Part shown: piece after piece, positions 16,119-26,225 of the stretch | Layout of the letters: the number at the start of each line of letters is the position of its first letter | Position numbering within the stretch: position 1 is the first letter of the stretch | Source: Gemmatimonadaceae bacterium | GTDB taxonomy: Bacteria; Gemmatimonadota; Gemmatimonadetes; Gemmatimonadales; Gemmatimonadaceae | Reading direction: 5' to 3' | Length of the DNA: 64,000 nucleotides | Assembly: GCA_035606695.1 (NCBI GenBank) | Contig: DATNEW010000001.1 | Coordinates: 124,001-188,000 of the forward strand | The notes under the pieces: model-generated | Told to the model about the DNA's origin: nothing | The model's database searches: none | What the model saw: the letters and a program-made list of their open reading frames with translations, nothing else | Made by a program: the position numbers and the translations under genes

Positions 16119-16868
16119 GTGTTGAACGCGTCGCACCAACCTACGGAAGTCTGCACGCACGAACGTCGTCCGGGGACGACGGTGTGTTTGCATTGTCGCC
16201 ATGAAGCGAGAGTGCTCGCGCGCGTGCGTCGCAAGCAGCTCGTGCTGCGTGGCGGCGCCCTGGTTGTGGCACTCGCCGTCGTGGGCACCGCGGGCCTCCT
16301 GAGCGCGGGCGCGTTGCGCAATCGCGCCGCGAAGCGCGGGACACCAGCGCCAATCGTCACGATCGCGGAATCGTCACCGGCGAAAGACTCAGGTACGAGC
16401 GCAGCCGCCGCGAATGGGCCGAACACTTCTGCGACCGTTCCGACGAACGTCCCGGTGGCGCAGCAAGGCGAACTCGCACGACGCGACGGCGCACCGGCGT
16501 CGCCCGTGATCGCGATGGGCCAGACGTCGCTGGGCAACGGTGTCACCGCGGTCCGTGACGACAGCACCGTGACGCTTGCCTTCGACACGCCGGACATTCG
16601 CACGCGCATGCCCGACAAGTTCGAGCGGTTCATTCGTACCACACTGCCGCGCATCTACGGCGCGGCCGCCGACTCCGCGCTCGCCGCGCTGCCGATGGGC
16701 AACATCGTGTCCTCGCAGAAAGTGTTGCTCTACGATTTACCGACGCGCGGCATTCACATCGCGCTCCACGCCGGCTGGTCGATCGCGCTGTATCCGGAGA
16801 CGCGCGCCGGTCAGGACGGGCCGCTCGTCGTTCGTTATCGCGCGTCGGTCGTCGACCGGCCGTATTGA
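16119..16868 (+). CDS. Membrane-anchored hypothetical protein with zinc-finger-like N-terminus
   Basis: The N-terminal 35 residues carry CTHERRPGTTVCLHCRHEAR, a Cys/His arrangement (CxH, CxxC plus H) that could bind zinc in the cytoplasm. A single TM helix follows (GGALVVALAVVGTAGLLSAGAL), then a Ser/Thr/Ala/Pro-rich linker and a folded extracytoplasmic domain with VTLAFDTPDIRTRMPDKFERFIRTTLPRIYG and a hydrophobic C-terminus (GIHIALHAGWSIALYPE). Family not recognised; the plan (cytosolic zinc knuckle, TM, outside domain) is reminiscent of anti-sigma-like proteins but no sigma gene is near. GTG at 16119 has AGGAG six bases upstream; an ATG at 16113 abuts that site and is less likely. Confidence 0.65.
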   Translation: MLNASHQPTEVCTHERRPGTTVCLHCRHEARVLARVRRKQLVLRGGALVVALAVVGTAGLLSAGALRNRAAKRGTPAPIVTIAESSPAKDSGTSAAAANGPNTSATVPTNVPVAQQGELARRDGAPASPVIAMGQTSLGNGVTAVRDDSTVTLAFDTPDIRTRMPDKFERFIRTTLPRIYGAAADSALAALPMGNIVSSQKVLLYDLPTRGIHIALHAGWSIALYPETRAGQDGPLVVRYRASVVDRPY

Positions 16869-16879
16869 GCTGACTCGCG

Positions 16880-19572
16880 CTACGGCGACGCCTTGGCGGT
16901 GTTCGCGGGCGTGAGTCCGGCGCTGAGCAAGTTCACGAACAATCGCATCGCACCGGGAACGCCCGCGCCGATCTGCTGATCGAGCGTCAGCGCGCTGTAC
17001 ACGAGCGTGCCTTTGCCCATGCGCAATACCAGCAGCGCGTTTCGGTTCTCGGGCTGTTTGAGATCGTGCATCTCGAGCGGCTTCGCATACGAACCCGCAC
17101 GGTCGACGGCACCAGCTGCGCGCGCTCGCCGACCCACTGCGTCCAATCGGTGTCGCGAATGGCGTTCGGCCATGACAGCACTCGCGCGTTTGGCTCGACC
17201 GCGACCACCGGCGCATCCGCACGCGTGACCCGCTCGGCAACCGGGTGCGAGACGCTGACCGCAAACGGCAGCCATTGAAGCGTGGGCACGTCGCCGCGCG
17301 AGACGACGAGCGTTCCGCCGTCGCGCACCCAGTTGAACAACCGCGTCTTTTGCGCCGCGAGCTCGTGATGCAACTCGAGCGCGCGCGGCCCCAGCACGAT
17401 CGTCGTCACCTTGCTGATGTCGATCGTGAGAAAATCTTCCGCGGGCACGGTGACGACGGTGACACCGACGTCCTTGAGCGCCGTCGGGACATCGTCGCCC
17501 AGCCCGCGGACGTAAATGACGCTCATGCTCGTGGGAATGGTGATCTCCACGGGTTGCACCCACAGCCCCGAGCTGCGAGCGACGCGAATGGGCAGAAGAT
17601 TCGCGTATTGAATTGTTTGAAAGCCGGAAAAGTATCTGGCGCCGTTCGAGGCTTTGCCGACGAGGCCAAACGCTTCGCGGTCTTCGCCCGGGGATCGGCC
17701 GCGCAGATGAATGGACATGTCGCGTTCTTCGCGAGGACCAAGCACAACGAGCCGCGGCAGTGAATCGACGCGCAGCCCTTTCGGTACCAGCGGCGTCGAC
17801 GGGGTAAAGGCGCGCGGCTGCTTCGTGTTCGATCGCATGAAGACGTGCAGGTCGCGCGTGACCGGCCTTTGCGCGGCAACCCACTCGAGGCCGCGGCCAA
17901 AGTTGAGGAGCACGTCGGGCGCGCCGGCGATCGGACGCCGCTGCTGACCGACGATGGCGTCGGCATAGGGAAAGACGACGGGGCCGATGCTCGTGCTCAC
18001 CGTCGTGCCCGAGATCGTGACGACGACGCTGACGTCGCTCGTGCGGCGATAGTTCTCGGGGACGGCGCCGCTGCGCACCACGAGATTCTTTGGCAGAAGG
18101 TCGCCGCGTGCGAGACCGTCGAGCAGTGACGGCATGACACTGGGAAAGCGGTCCTGGGTGCGCGACTCGATCCACCATGGATGCGGATCGGCGAGTCCGG
18201 CGACCGTGCGATCGAGGCGCGTCGTTTCGCCAGGCGAAACGATCAGCGCGGGATGCGGCTCACTCATCCCGCCCCACACCGCCACCTCGCCGATCGTGAT
18301 CGGCACGTCGCCGTGGTTCGCCACCGTGATCGTGACGAGTGCCGTGTCGCTTGCCGCAATCAGCTCGCGATCGGCGACAGCATCGATCTCGACACCGGCG
18401 GCGGCGAGCAATGCGTCCGTTACACGCTGGCGCGCGAGATCCAACGATGCCTCGAGGTCGAGTGTCGCCTGATCGCACGTCGGCGCGGGCGCAGTCGGTG
18501 GAGGAGCGGCGCTGCGCGCCGGATGTCCGCACCACGGCGTGACGGCGCGCGCGTGATTCACCAAGGTCGCCAACTCGGACAGCGGCGCGACAGCGGACGC
18601 GGGATGACGCAGATCGAGCATGCGCCGCGCCGTATCACCATACGCCGCCATACTCGGCAACTCGTCGGCGACGTCATGCGGCGCCGTTGCCACGAAGCGC
18701 ACGAGCGACGTGTCGATTCCGTCGAAGATCGACCGCTCGATGGATGAATCGCGCATCGCGGGCATCACGCGCTGCAATTGCACGGGCGTCGTGGGCAATG
18801 CGAGATCTTGCAAACCCTGCGATCGGTATTGCGCGCGCGCCTCGAGCGCGATGGCGTCGTACGTCTTGCCACGCACAGGATCGAACTCGTCGGTGCGAAC
18901 GACGAGACCTGTCCCATAGTGGTAGAGCTTGGCCGTACGCCATGGCATACCGAACACTGACGCCGGGTAGACATGCGTGTCGGCAGCAGAGGTGAGTGCG
19001 TCGGCGACCAGTCCGGCGAGGGCAGCGCGCTGACCGTCCATGCGCGGGTCGCTGTCGCTCGACGTGACGACGATGACATGCGGACGGAACGAGCGAATGA
19101 CCGAGACGATATCGCCGACGATCGAGTCGCGATTCCAGCGCTTGAACACTTCGGCGGTATCGCGCGCAAAACCAAAATCGTAGCCGTGCGTGAAGAACTG
19201 CTCAGCGCCGTCGATGTGCCGCGCCTCGAGCATCTCCTGCGTGCGCACGGCACCGAGCACCGTGCCCGACTCGGCTCCAAGAAAGTTCGGTCCGGACTCA
19301 CCGCGCGTGAGCGACAGCACGCCAGTCTCGACGTGCCGGCCACGCGACAGCCAGGCAATGAGCCGGTTGTCCTCATCCTCGGGCCGTGCGTTGATGATGA
19401 GAACGCGGGGCGTGACGGTGAGGCCTTCGACGAGCTCGCGCAGGTGGGCGGCATCGGGCGTTTGCGCCGGGAGCTCGGCGGCCCCGAGGGCCATGAGGGC
19501 CATGAGGGCCACGAGGGCCATGAGGGCGGCAACCACGCCTGGCGCGGCGCGACCGATGGATGAAGATTTCAT
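16880..19572 (-). pseudogene. PIG-L family (LmbE-like) secreted protein, zinc site lost and frameshifted
   Basis: A secreted protein of the PIG-L deacetylase family: signal peptide at 1-36, the PIG-L domain at about 50-300 (VETGVLSLTRGESGPNFLG, FTHGYDFGFARDTAEVF), then long beta-rich domains including a NEW3-like segment. The family's AHPDDE zinc motif reads ARPEDE (Arg 63 in place of His), and the later HGHH-type motif reads RMDGQRAA, so all usual metal ligands are missing. The frame from 19572 stops at 16987 with a nonsense Arg/Ser/Cys tail, while the expected C-terminus (LEMHDLKQPENRNALLVL, VPGAMRLFVNLLSAG) continues in another frame to 16880. The switch lies near 17090-17110. Either a decaying gene or a one-base assembly error combined with an inactive paralogue. 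Confidence 0.75.
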
Positions 19573-19591
19573 TAATCTGCTATGCTCATAG

Positions 19592-19637
19592 TTGATGCGC
19601 CGGAGGGCGGCCGATATTCTACTACCACGTTAGTAGA
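19592..19637 (+). promoter_or_regulatory. Promoter and BlaI-type operator of the blaI-M56 operon
   Basis: TTGATG (19592-19597), 17 bases, TATTCT (19615-19620) form a plausible -35/-10 pair. Overlapping the -10 is a palindrome with 7-bp arms, TCTACTA (19618-19624), six bases, TAGTAGA (19631-19637). TACTA/TAGTA dyads are the classic BlaI/MecI-type operator core. Location and form both argue for autorepression by the adjacent BlaI protein. Confidence 0.7.
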
Positions 19638-19698
19638 TACGCCAGACCCAATCCACCGCGTGGACGAGCACAGCGTGACTACTTCACCGGACGAGGGC

Positions 19699-20094
19699 AT
19701 GGACGATTTCGTACTGGGTGACCGCGAGCTCGACGTGATGGGCGTGTTGTGGGACCTGGGCTCGGGCACCGTCGCCGAAGTGCGCGACCGCCTGCCGGCC
19801 GATCTCGCGTACACGACGGTGCTCACCATCCTTCGCAATCTCGAGGCGAAGGATTTCGTGTCGCACAGCGCCGAGGGCAAGGCGCACCGCTATTTCCCGC
19901 GCGTCGCGCGGCGCGCGGCGCGGCGCACCGCGCTCACCAAGCTCGTCGACAAACTCTTTCACGGCTCCGCCGAGCAGCTCGTGGCGCAGCTCGTCGAAGA
20001 TGAAGAGTTGTCGGGCAGCGACATGCGCCGGTTGCGCGCGCTGCTCAAGGCCGGGTCGCCGAAGCCCAGAAGCGGGGGAGGATCGAAACGATGA
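19699..20094 (+). CDS. BlaI/MecI/CopY family transcriptional repressor
   Basis: 131 residues with a winged helix: LGDRELDVMGVLWDLGSGTVAEVRDRL, LAYTTVLTILRNLEAKDFV (recognition helix) and SAEGKAHRYFPRVARRAARR, then a dimerisation helix with LVDKLFHGSAEQLVAQLVEDEEL. These repressors are released by proteolysis when a partner M56 sensor fires. The open frame extends upstream to 19582, but that would cover the operator, so the ATG at 19699 is chosen. The stop overlaps the M56 start by four bases. Confidence 0.92.
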   Translation: MDDFVLGDRELDVMGVLWDLGSGTVAEVRDRLPADLAYTTVLTILRNLEAKDFVSHSAEGKAHRYFPRVARRAARRTALTKLVDKLFHGSAEQLVAQLVEDEELSGSDMRRLRALLKAGSPKPRSGGGSKR

Positions 20095-21863
20095 TCACGT
20101 CGTGGATGCTCTACGCCGGCGCCATTAGCATACTCATATCGATCGCCGCGCTCGCGGCGGACCAGGGATTGAGCGCGCGCGGCCTGCCGACACGGTGGGT
20201 GTGGGCGGCGGCGGCGCTCCTCTCGGTGGTGTGGCCGCTCGGATCGGTGCTGCGGCGATTGTTCCCTGCACCGGCGGCGGTCTCGGTGCTGCCGTTTACG
20301 ATCGTCGTGCAGACGCCCGCCATGATCATCACGCCGTCGATCGGTGCCCGGATCGCGGCGTTGCTCGATCGCGGGCTCGCGATGCTGTGGATCGCGCTGT
20401 CGCTCGCGCTGCTCGTGCGTCTCGCGCGCGGCGTAGTGGCGCTCGAGCGCATGCGTGCCGAATGGAAGCGCAGTCGCATCGACGGTGTCGCGGTGAAGCT
20501 GTCGGACAACGTCGGGCCGGCGGTGGTGGGATTGCGCACGATGGACGTCGTGCTCCCCGAATGGATTTTTTCGCTCGACGCGTCGCTGCGCGCGATCGTG
20601 CTGCGGCACGAAGAGGAACATCGCCGCGCGCGCGATCCGCATCTGTTGTTCGGCGCCGCCCTGGCCGTCGCGGCGATGCCGTGGAATCCGCTGCTGTGGC
20701 TCCAGGCGCGACGTCTTCGGCTGGCGATCGAGATGGACTGTGACGCGCGCGTGCTGCGCGCGCACCCCTCGCCTGAACGGTACGGAATGCTGATGCTCAC
20801 GATCGCGCAGCGACGGTCGATTTCGCCGGCGATCTTCGCGCCGATGATGACCGAGCCAACCACGCAACTCGAACGGAGGATTCTCGCCATGCGCAGATCG
20901 ACCCGGAAGCTCGCGCGCCTCACGATGTATTCCGGCGGTGTCATCGCCGCGCTCGTGCTGGCGTTCGCAAGCTCGCTGCAATCGGCCGGCGTGCCGCTCA
21001 CCGATCAGGTGCTGCGCGCCGTCCAGCCGGTGTTGAACGACGTGCCGACGGTGGCGCCGCGGGCCATATTAGCGCGGCCGCACACCGAAGTGTTGAAGCT
21101 CGATCCGGTCGTCTCGACATCCATCGGCGGCGCGGTCGCGCAACAAGGCAACCCCGCGCCGCGCTATCCGGACATGCTGCGTACCGCGGGCGTCGAAGGA
21201 TCCGTACTCGTTCGGTTCTACACGGACGGACAGGGCGTACCCGATCTGTCGAGTCTCGCCGTCGTCTCCAGCTCGCACGACCTGTTCACGAACGCCGTGA
21301 AGAGCGTGCTGCCCAAGTGGCGGCTTGCGCCGAACGCATCCATCCAAAGTCCGTTTCTGTTCCTGATGCGTGACAAGACGGCTGACCAGCTGCGCACACC
21401 CGGGCATGCAGTCGTCATCGACGGAGTGTCGTCGGCCAACGCGATCGTCATCGTTGCGGCGCCGGAAGGGACCGCGCCCGGCTGGGTCGTGACTGGTCGT
21501 CGCACGGATTCCGTCGTCGCGTTCCCCGCGCAACCCACTCGAGTCACGGGCGAACAGACGTACTTCGAGTTTCAGGTGGAGCACCAAGCAACGCAGATGC
21601 CGGGCAACGCTGCACCGCGCTACCCCGACATGTTGCGCCAAGCCAAAGTCGAAGGAGTAGTCTTAGCGCAGTTCGTGCTCAACACCGACGGCACGCCCGA
21701 CATGGAGACCTTCAAGGTGCTCAAGTCGACGCACGACCTGTTCACGCAAGCGGTGAAGGACGCCTTGCCGGCGATGCGCTTCAATCCCGCGCTGGTCGGC
21801 GGCAAGCCGGTGCGTCAACTCGTTCAGATGCCATTCAACTTCAATCTCACGAAGGACCCGTAA
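20091..21863 (+). CDS. M56 (BlaR1-like) membrane metallopeptidase with two TonB C-terminal domains
   Basis: 590 residues. The N-terminal third has several TMs ([59 protein letters not shown]) and the M56 zinc site HEEEH near residue 176 with EMDCDARVL downstream, as in BlaR1. A further TM lies near 285. The rest contains two copies of a TonB C-terminal-like domain, each beginning APRYPDMLR and carrying a GSVLVRF / GVVLAQF strand and a [16 protein letters not shown] / [16 protein letters not shown] helix. It should sense an envelope signal and trigger BlaI cleavage. Translation is coupled to blaI through an ATGA overlap. The 3' end overlaps the convergent LOG gene by 17 bases. Confidence 0.92.
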   Translation: MITSWMLYAGAISILISIAALAADQGLSARGLPTRWVWAAAALLSVVWPLGSVLRRLFPAPAAVSVLPFTIVVQTPAMIITPSIGARIAALLDRGLAMLWIALSLALLVRLARGVVALERMRAEWKRSRIDGVAVKLSDNVGPAVVGLRTMDVVLPEWIFSLDASLRAIVLRHEEEHRRARDPHLLFGAALAVAAMPWNPLLWLQARRLRLAIEMDCDARVLRAHPSPERYGMLMLTIAQRRSISPAIFAPMMTEPTTQLERRILAMRRSTRKLARLTMYSGGVIAALVLAFASSLQSAGVPLTDQVLRAVQPVLNDVPTVAPRAILARPHTEVLKLDPVVSTSIGGAVAQQGNPAPRYPDMLRTAGVEGSVLVRFYTDGQGVPDLSSLAVVSSSHDLFTNAVKSVLPKWRLAPNASIQSPFLFLMRDKTADQLRTPGHAVVIDGVSSANAIVIVAAPEGTAPGWVVTGRRTDSVVAFPAQPTRVTGEQTYFEFQVEHQATQMPGNAAPRYPDMLRQAKVEGVVLAQFVLNTDGTPDMETFKVLKSTHDLFTQAVKDALPAMRFNPALVGGKPVRQLVQMPFNFNLTKDP

Positions 21864-22425
21864 GCGGGTTCGGCTCACGCGCGACGAGCCGGGCGAGCAA
21901 TCGCTCCGGCTCGTCGTCCATGATGAGGCGGCCGCGTTGCGCGGCGCGTATGAACCCCTCGCGGTGCGCGTGATCGAGAAACATCGCGAGCGACGCGTAA
22001 TAGCCGTTCACGTCGAGCATCGCGAACGGCTTGTCGTGCAGGCCGAGCATACCCCAGGTCCACACCTCGAAGAGCTCTTCGAGAGTGCCCAGGCCGCCCG
22101 GTAATGCCACGAACGCATCGGCGAGCTCGGCCATCAAGGCCTTTCGCTCGTGCATCGTCTCCACCACGTGCAGGGCCGTCAGGCCACGATGCGCAATCTC
22201 GCGATCGACCAGCGCTCGCGGCATGATGCCGATCACCGTGCCGCCAGCCTCGAGCGCCGCGTCGGCGAGGGCGCCCATCAGCCCGACACTCGCGCCGCCA
22301 TAGACGAGCCGAAGCCGGCGACGAACAGCGGCCCGCGCAAAGGTTCGCGCGGCGTCCATGTACACCGGTGTCGCTCCTTCAGCCGAGCCGCAAAAGACGC
22401 AGATCGATTGGATCATGCGCGTCAA
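21847..22425 (-). CDS. LOG family protein (TIGR00730-like nucleoside 5'-monophosphate phosphoribohydrolase)
   Basis: 192 residues with a Rossmann-like fold: [11 protein letters not shown] at the N-terminus, [19 protein letters not shown], the signature MHERKALM and [15 protein letters not shown] proteins cleave the base from nucleoside monophosphates such as AMP or cytokinin ribotides. Length is typical of the family. It is convergent with, and overlaps by 17 bases, the M56 gene. Confidence 0.93.
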   Translation of the reverse strand: MTRMIQSICVFCGSAEGATPVYMDAARTFARAAVRRRLRLVYGGASVGLMGALADAALEAGGTVIGIMPRALVDREIAHRGLTALHVVETMHERKALMAELADAFVALPGGLGTLEELFEVWTWGMLGLHDKPFAMLDVNGYYASLAMFLDHAHREGFIRAAQRGRLIMDDEPERLLARLVAREPNPLTGPS

Positions 22426-22554
22426 GACTAGGCGGCTTGCGACGGGCGAACCAGTGTCCGGTGCCAGTGGCTGCCAACTCTCCGGCCTGCTCGAGCGTAA
22501 TTCTGGGGAAGGCCCCCGCCCCTGCCTGTTTCCCTCTTCCCGCCCAGCAGTCGC

Positions 22555-25050
22555 ATGGCCAAACAGATCGCCCGCCAGGCGCAGACGCAGACGATCGCGC
22601 TGCCCCTTCCGCCGACCCAGCGTTTCCTGCCGTTATTGCTGCTGCTGTTCGTCGGCAGCGGATGCGCGGCGCTCATCTACGAAATCGTCTGGTTTCAGCT
22701 GATCGAGCTCGTCATCGGCTCGTCGGCCGTATCGCTCGGCGTGCTGCTCGGCACGTTCATGGGCGGCATGTGTCTCGGCAGCTTGTTGCTGCCGCGATTC
22801 GTTTCGCCCGAGCAGCATCCGCTGCGCGTGTATGCGGCACTCGAGGCGGGCATCGGTATTCTCGGATTGATCGTGCTCGTGGCGGTGCCGCTGGTTGGCG
22901 GCGTTTACACCGCGACCGCGATGGGCGGGCTCGCCGGCATTCTGTGGCGCGGATTGCTGTGCGCCATCTGCCTCCTTCCGCCGACGCTCCTCATGGGCGC
23001 GACGCTGCCGGCGATCGCGCGCTGGGTCGAGACGACGCCAACCGGGGTGTCGTGGCTCGGCTTCTTTTACGGCAGCAACATCGCGGGCGCGGTGTTCGGT
23101 TGTCTGCTCGCGGGATTCTATCTGCTCCGCGTGCACGACATGACGACGACGACCGTCGTCGCGGTCGGCGTGAACTTCCTGGTCGCTGGAGTTGGTCTCG
23201 CGCTCTCGAAGCGCGCGCCGCATCGGCCGGCGGTGCAGGCGGAGGGCGCGAACGATGTGCCGGCCGTGCCGCGCATGAACGTCGTGTATGCGGCGATCGG
23301 GTTGTCGGGAATGTCCGCGCTCGGCGCCGAAGTGGTGTGGACGCGCCTGTTGTCGCTGATGCTCGGTGCGTCGGTCTACACGTTCTCGATCATTCTCGCG
23401 GTATTTCTCGTGGGGCTTGGCTTCGGCAGCAGCGGCGGTGCCGCGTTGTCGCGTGGAAAGTCACCGCGTGCCGCGCTCGGGTGGTGCCAGCTGTTGTTGA
23501 CGGTGGCCATCGCGTGGAGCGCGTTCATGATGGCAAAGGCGCTTCCCTACTGGCCGATCAATCCGTCGCTCAGCCCGAGTCCGTGGATCACGTTCCAGGT
23601 TGATTTTCTGCGATCGCTCGTCGCCGTGTTTCCGGCGGCGTTGTTGTGGGGCGCGAGTTTCCCGCTCGCGATCGCCGCGGTGGTCGGACCGGGACAGGAC
23701 GCGGGCCGTCTGGTTGGTCGCGTGTACGCGGCGAATACCGTCGGCGCGATCATCGGCAGCGTGATCTTCAGCATCGTCGTGATTCCGCAATTCGGTACGC
23801 AGCGCGCGGAAGTGCTGCTCATCGCCATCTCGCTCGTGTCCGCGCTCGTGGTGTTCGCGTCGATGCTGCGCAAGGCGCCGACCGATCTTCCGCTCAGGCG
23901 CGACGCGCGACCGATCGAATCGCTCGGCCGTGTCGGGATGATCACCGTGGTCGCGGCGTCGATCGTCGCCGTCGTGCTCGCGGCGAACGTGCCCGGAGTT
24001 CCCGACGGCCTCGTGGCGTACGGACGCTTTCTGCCGACGTACACGACGGAACCGAAGTACCTCTATGTCGGCGAAGGCATGAACTCGTCGATCGCCGTGT
24101 CGGAAGAAGAGAGCGGCGCGCGCAACTTCCACGTCGCGGGCAAAGTCGAGGCGTCGAGCCTTCCGCAGGACATGCGGCTGCAGCGCATGCTCGGCCACAT
24201 TTCGGCGTTGCTGGTCAACGAGCCCAAGTCGGTGCTCGTCGTGGGATTCGGCGCGGGTGTTACCGCCGGATCCTTCGTGACGTATCCCGGCATCAAGCGC
24301 ATCGTGATCTGCGAGATCGAACCGCTGATTCCCAAAGTGGTGTCGACGTACTTCACGGCGCAGAACTACAACGTCGCGCACGATCCGCGCGTCGAGATCG
24401 TGTACGACGATGCGCGCCATTTCATCCTCACGACGAAAGAAAAGTTCGACGTCATCACCTCGGATCCGATTCATCCCTGGGTGAAGGGCGCGGCGACGTT
24501 GTACACGAAGGAGTATTTCGAGCTCGTGAAGCAGCATCTCAATCCGGGCGGCGTCGTCACGCAGTGGGTGCCCTTGTACGAGAGCTTCCCCGAGGTCGTG
24601 AAGAGCGAACTGGCAACGTTCTTCAACGTGTTTCCCGACGGCACGGTCTGGAGCAACGACATCAACGGCAAGGGATACGACGTGCTGCTCGCGGGACACG
24701 CGACGCCGCAACCGATCAATCTCGATTCGATCGCGGCTCGGCTGAACCGTCCGGAGAATGCGCGCGTGGTGCAGTCGCTGAACGACGTGGGCTTCAACTC
24801 ACCGCTGGCGCTCTTCACGACGTACGGTGGCCAGGCGCGCGATCTGGCGCCGTGGCTCGTCGATGCGCAGATCAATCGCGATGTGAACCTGCGCCTGCAA
24901 TATCTCGCCGGCATGGGACTCAACACGTACGAGAACGCGACGATCTACGACGAGATGCTGCACTACCGCCGGTATCCGGAGAATCTTTTCACGGGCTCGG
25001 ATGACGCGCGCAATTATCTGCGCGGACAGATCGGCGGAGGCGCGCCGTGA
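22555..25050 (+). CDS. Membrane protein with C-terminal spermidine synthase-like domain
   Basis: 831 residues. The first ~490 form a polytopic membrane region in two halves ([63 protein letters not shown] and further helices to LAANVPGV). The C-terminal third is a polyamine-synthase fold: [41 protein letters not shown] and [12 protein letters not shown]. This matches the fused membrane 'spermidine synthase' family, whose aminopropyltransferase activity is often unproven. The start MAKQIARQ at 22555 fits; the dimethylargininase start overlaps its stop by four bases. Confidence 0.9.
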   Translation: MAKQIARQAQTQTIALPLPPTQRFLPLLLLLFVGSGCAALIYEIVWFQLIELVIGSSAVSLGVLLGTFMGGMCLGSLLLPRFVSPEQHPLRVYAALEAGIGILGLIVLVAVPLVGGVYTATAMGGLAGILWRGLLCAICLLPPTLLMGATLPAIARWVETTPTGVSWLGFFYGSNIAGAVFGCLLAGFYLLRVHDMTTTTVVAVGVNFLVAGVGLALSKRAPHRPAVQAEGANDVPAVPRMNVVYAAIGLSGMSALGAEVVWTRLLSLMLGASVYTFSIILAVFLVGLGFGSSGGAALSRGKSPRAALGWCQLLLTVAIAWSAFMMAKALPYWPINPSLSPSPWITFQVDFLRSLVAVFPAALLWGASFPLAIAAVVGPGQDAGRLVGRVYAANTVGAIIGSVIFSIVVIPQFGTQRAEVLLIAISLVSALVVFASMLRKAPTDLPLRRDARPIESLGRVGMITVVAASIVAVVLAANVPGVPDGLVAYGRFLPTYTTEPKYLYVGEGMNSSIAVSEEESGARNFHVAGKVEASSLPQDMRLQRMLGHISALLVNEPKSVLVVGFGAGVTAGSFVTYPGIKRIVICEIEPLIPKVVSTYFTAQNYNVAHDPRVEIVYDDARHFILTTKEKFDVITSDPIHPWVKGAATLYTKEYFELVKQHLNPGGVVTQWVPLYESFPEVVKSELATFFNVFPDGTVWSNDINGKGYDVLLAGHATPQPINLDSIAARLNRPENARVVQSLNDVGFNSPLALFTTYGGQARDLAPWLVDAQINRDVNLRLQYLAGMGLNTYENATIYDEMLHYRRYPENLFTGSDDARNYLRGQIGGGAP

Positions 25051-25874
25051 GTTCGCGACGGCTCGTGGCGATCACCCACGAGCCGTCGCCGAACATGCAG
25101 CAATTCGAGCACACGTTCGTCGGCGTGACGCCGATCGATCTTGCGCTGGCGCGACGGCAGCATCTTGGCTACCGCGATGCGCTGCGCCGCTGCGGCGCCG
25201 AAGTCATCGTGCTCGACACGAATCGCGCGATGCCCGATTGCGTGTTCGTGGAAGACACCGCCGTCGTCCTCGACGAGGTGGCGGTGATGATGTCGCCCGG
25301 GGCGGAGTCGCGCCGCGGCGAACCGTCTGGCATCGAGCCGGCGCTCCGACAGTTTCGACCGATCGAACGCCTGGCACTCCCGGCGACGATGGACGGCGGC
25401 GACGTCGTCGTCTCGGGACGAGAGGTCTATGTCGGCCGGTCGCCTCGGACGAATCAGCGAGGGATCGACGATCTGCGCGACTTGCTCGCGCCCCTGGGCT
25501 ATTCCGTCACGGCGGTTCGCGTGACGGGATGCCTGCATCTCAAAACCGCGTGCAGCGCGCTGCCCGATGGCCGCTTTCTGGTCAACGCGGATTGGGTCGA
25601 CGCGTCGGTGTTTCCCGGGAGCCGGCGAGTGCCCGTGCCGGCGAACGAGCCGTGGGCGGGCGACGTGCTCGTGATCGGCGAGCGCATCATCGCGTCGGAT
25701 GCGTTTCCTGAAACGATCGAGACGCTGCGCGGCTGCGGCTGGGAAGTGATACCAGTTTCGGTATCAGAGTTCGCGAAAGCCGAGGGCGGCGTGACGTGCC
25801 TGAGCGTGATCGTTACTTCTTCGGTCTCAAGTCCTTCGGCCGCGACCACTTCTCGAACAGAAGTCCGATCATGA
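25047..25874 (+). CDS. Dimethylargininase-like amidinohydrolase (DDAH family)
   Basis: 275 residues of the pentein superfamily. Visible hallmarks are CVFVEDTAVVL, LPATMDGGDVVVSGREVYVGRSPRTNQ, the catalytic His in TGCLHLKTAC (about residue 163) and the nucleophile Cys in EGGVTCLSVI (about 251). The family hydrolyses methylated arginine to citrulline and methylamines, or related guanidines. The GTG start overlaps the stop of the spermidine-synthase-like gene (GTGA), so the two are coupled. The last ~20 residues (SSVSSPSAATTSRTEVRS) are unlike the family and overlap the 3' end of an opposite-strand gene by 62 bases, so the stop may have been lost and the tail extended. Confidence 0.9.
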   Translation: MSSRRLVAITHEPSPNMQQFEHTFVGVTPIDLALARRQHLGYRDALRRCGAEVIVLDTNRAMPDCVFVEDTAVVLDEVAVMMSPGAESRRGEPSGIEPALRQFRPIERLALPATMDGGDVVVSGREVYVGRSPRTNQRGIDDLRDLLAPLGYSVTAVRVTGCLHLKTACSALPDGRFLVNADWVDASVFPGSRRVPVPANEPWAGDVLVIGERIIASDAFPETIETLRGCGWEVIPVSVSEFAKAEGGVTCLSVIVTSSVSSPSAATTSRTEVRS

Positions 25875-26082
25875 TGCCGATCGGCATGTTGAGCGCGGCG
25901 ATGAGGACGTAAAAAGCGAGTCCGATGAACTCCTCGGGCACGCCCTTCCAATAAAAATTCAGTCCGAGCGCCGCGACCGATGCGACGCAGCCGAGGATGA
26001 AACCGAACTTTCCCGCCAGCTGCTGGCGGGACTTGATCTGGGCATCGCGTTCGGGATTCGGCGGGTTGCGCAGGATGTCCAC
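25813..26082 (-). CDS. Small hypothetical membrane protein, 89 aa
   Basis: Two hydrophobic spans, FGFILGCVASVAALGLNFYW (about 27-46) and FIGLAFYVLIAALNMPIGIMIGLL (about 52-75), between a polar N-terminus (NPPNPERDAQIKSRQQL) and a basic C-terminus (KWSRPKDLRPKK). No family recognised. It overlaps the convergent dimethylargininase gene by 62 bases. Confidence 0.7.
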   Translation of the reverse strand: MDILRNPPNPERDAQIKSRQQLAGKFGFILGCVASVAALGLNFYWKGVPEEFIGLAFYVLIAALNMPIGIMIGLLFEKWSRPKDLRPKK

Positions 26083-26111
26083 GCGCGGAAGATAATATGC
26101 GGGCCGCCGTT

Positions 26112-26205
26112 GTCATTCCGAGCGAAGCGAGGAATCTGGCATCCTGGTCTTAAGGGCAAGCCGCTCGACCCGGAGGGAAGATTCCTCGCTGACGCTCGGA
26201 ATGAC
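26112..26205. repeat. REP-like palindromic element, 94 bp
   Basis: Arms at 26112-26137 and 26179-26205 are complementary over about 26 bases except for a small bulge (left GAGCGAAGCGAGGAATCT, right AGATTCCTCGCTGACGCTC), with a 41-base loop. It lies between a small membrane protein gene and the 3' end of the VPS10-like gene. Palindromes built on CCGAGCGAAGCGAGGAATC are common dispersed elements in several phyla; a related form lies in ligD. Confidence 0.8.
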
Positions 26206-26225
26206 GCTGCCTCGTTTCTACCGCT

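Noticed and set aside
19582..19698. Upstream extension of the BlaI frame
   Set aside because: It would be translated from the promoter and operator; the family start is the ATG at 19699.
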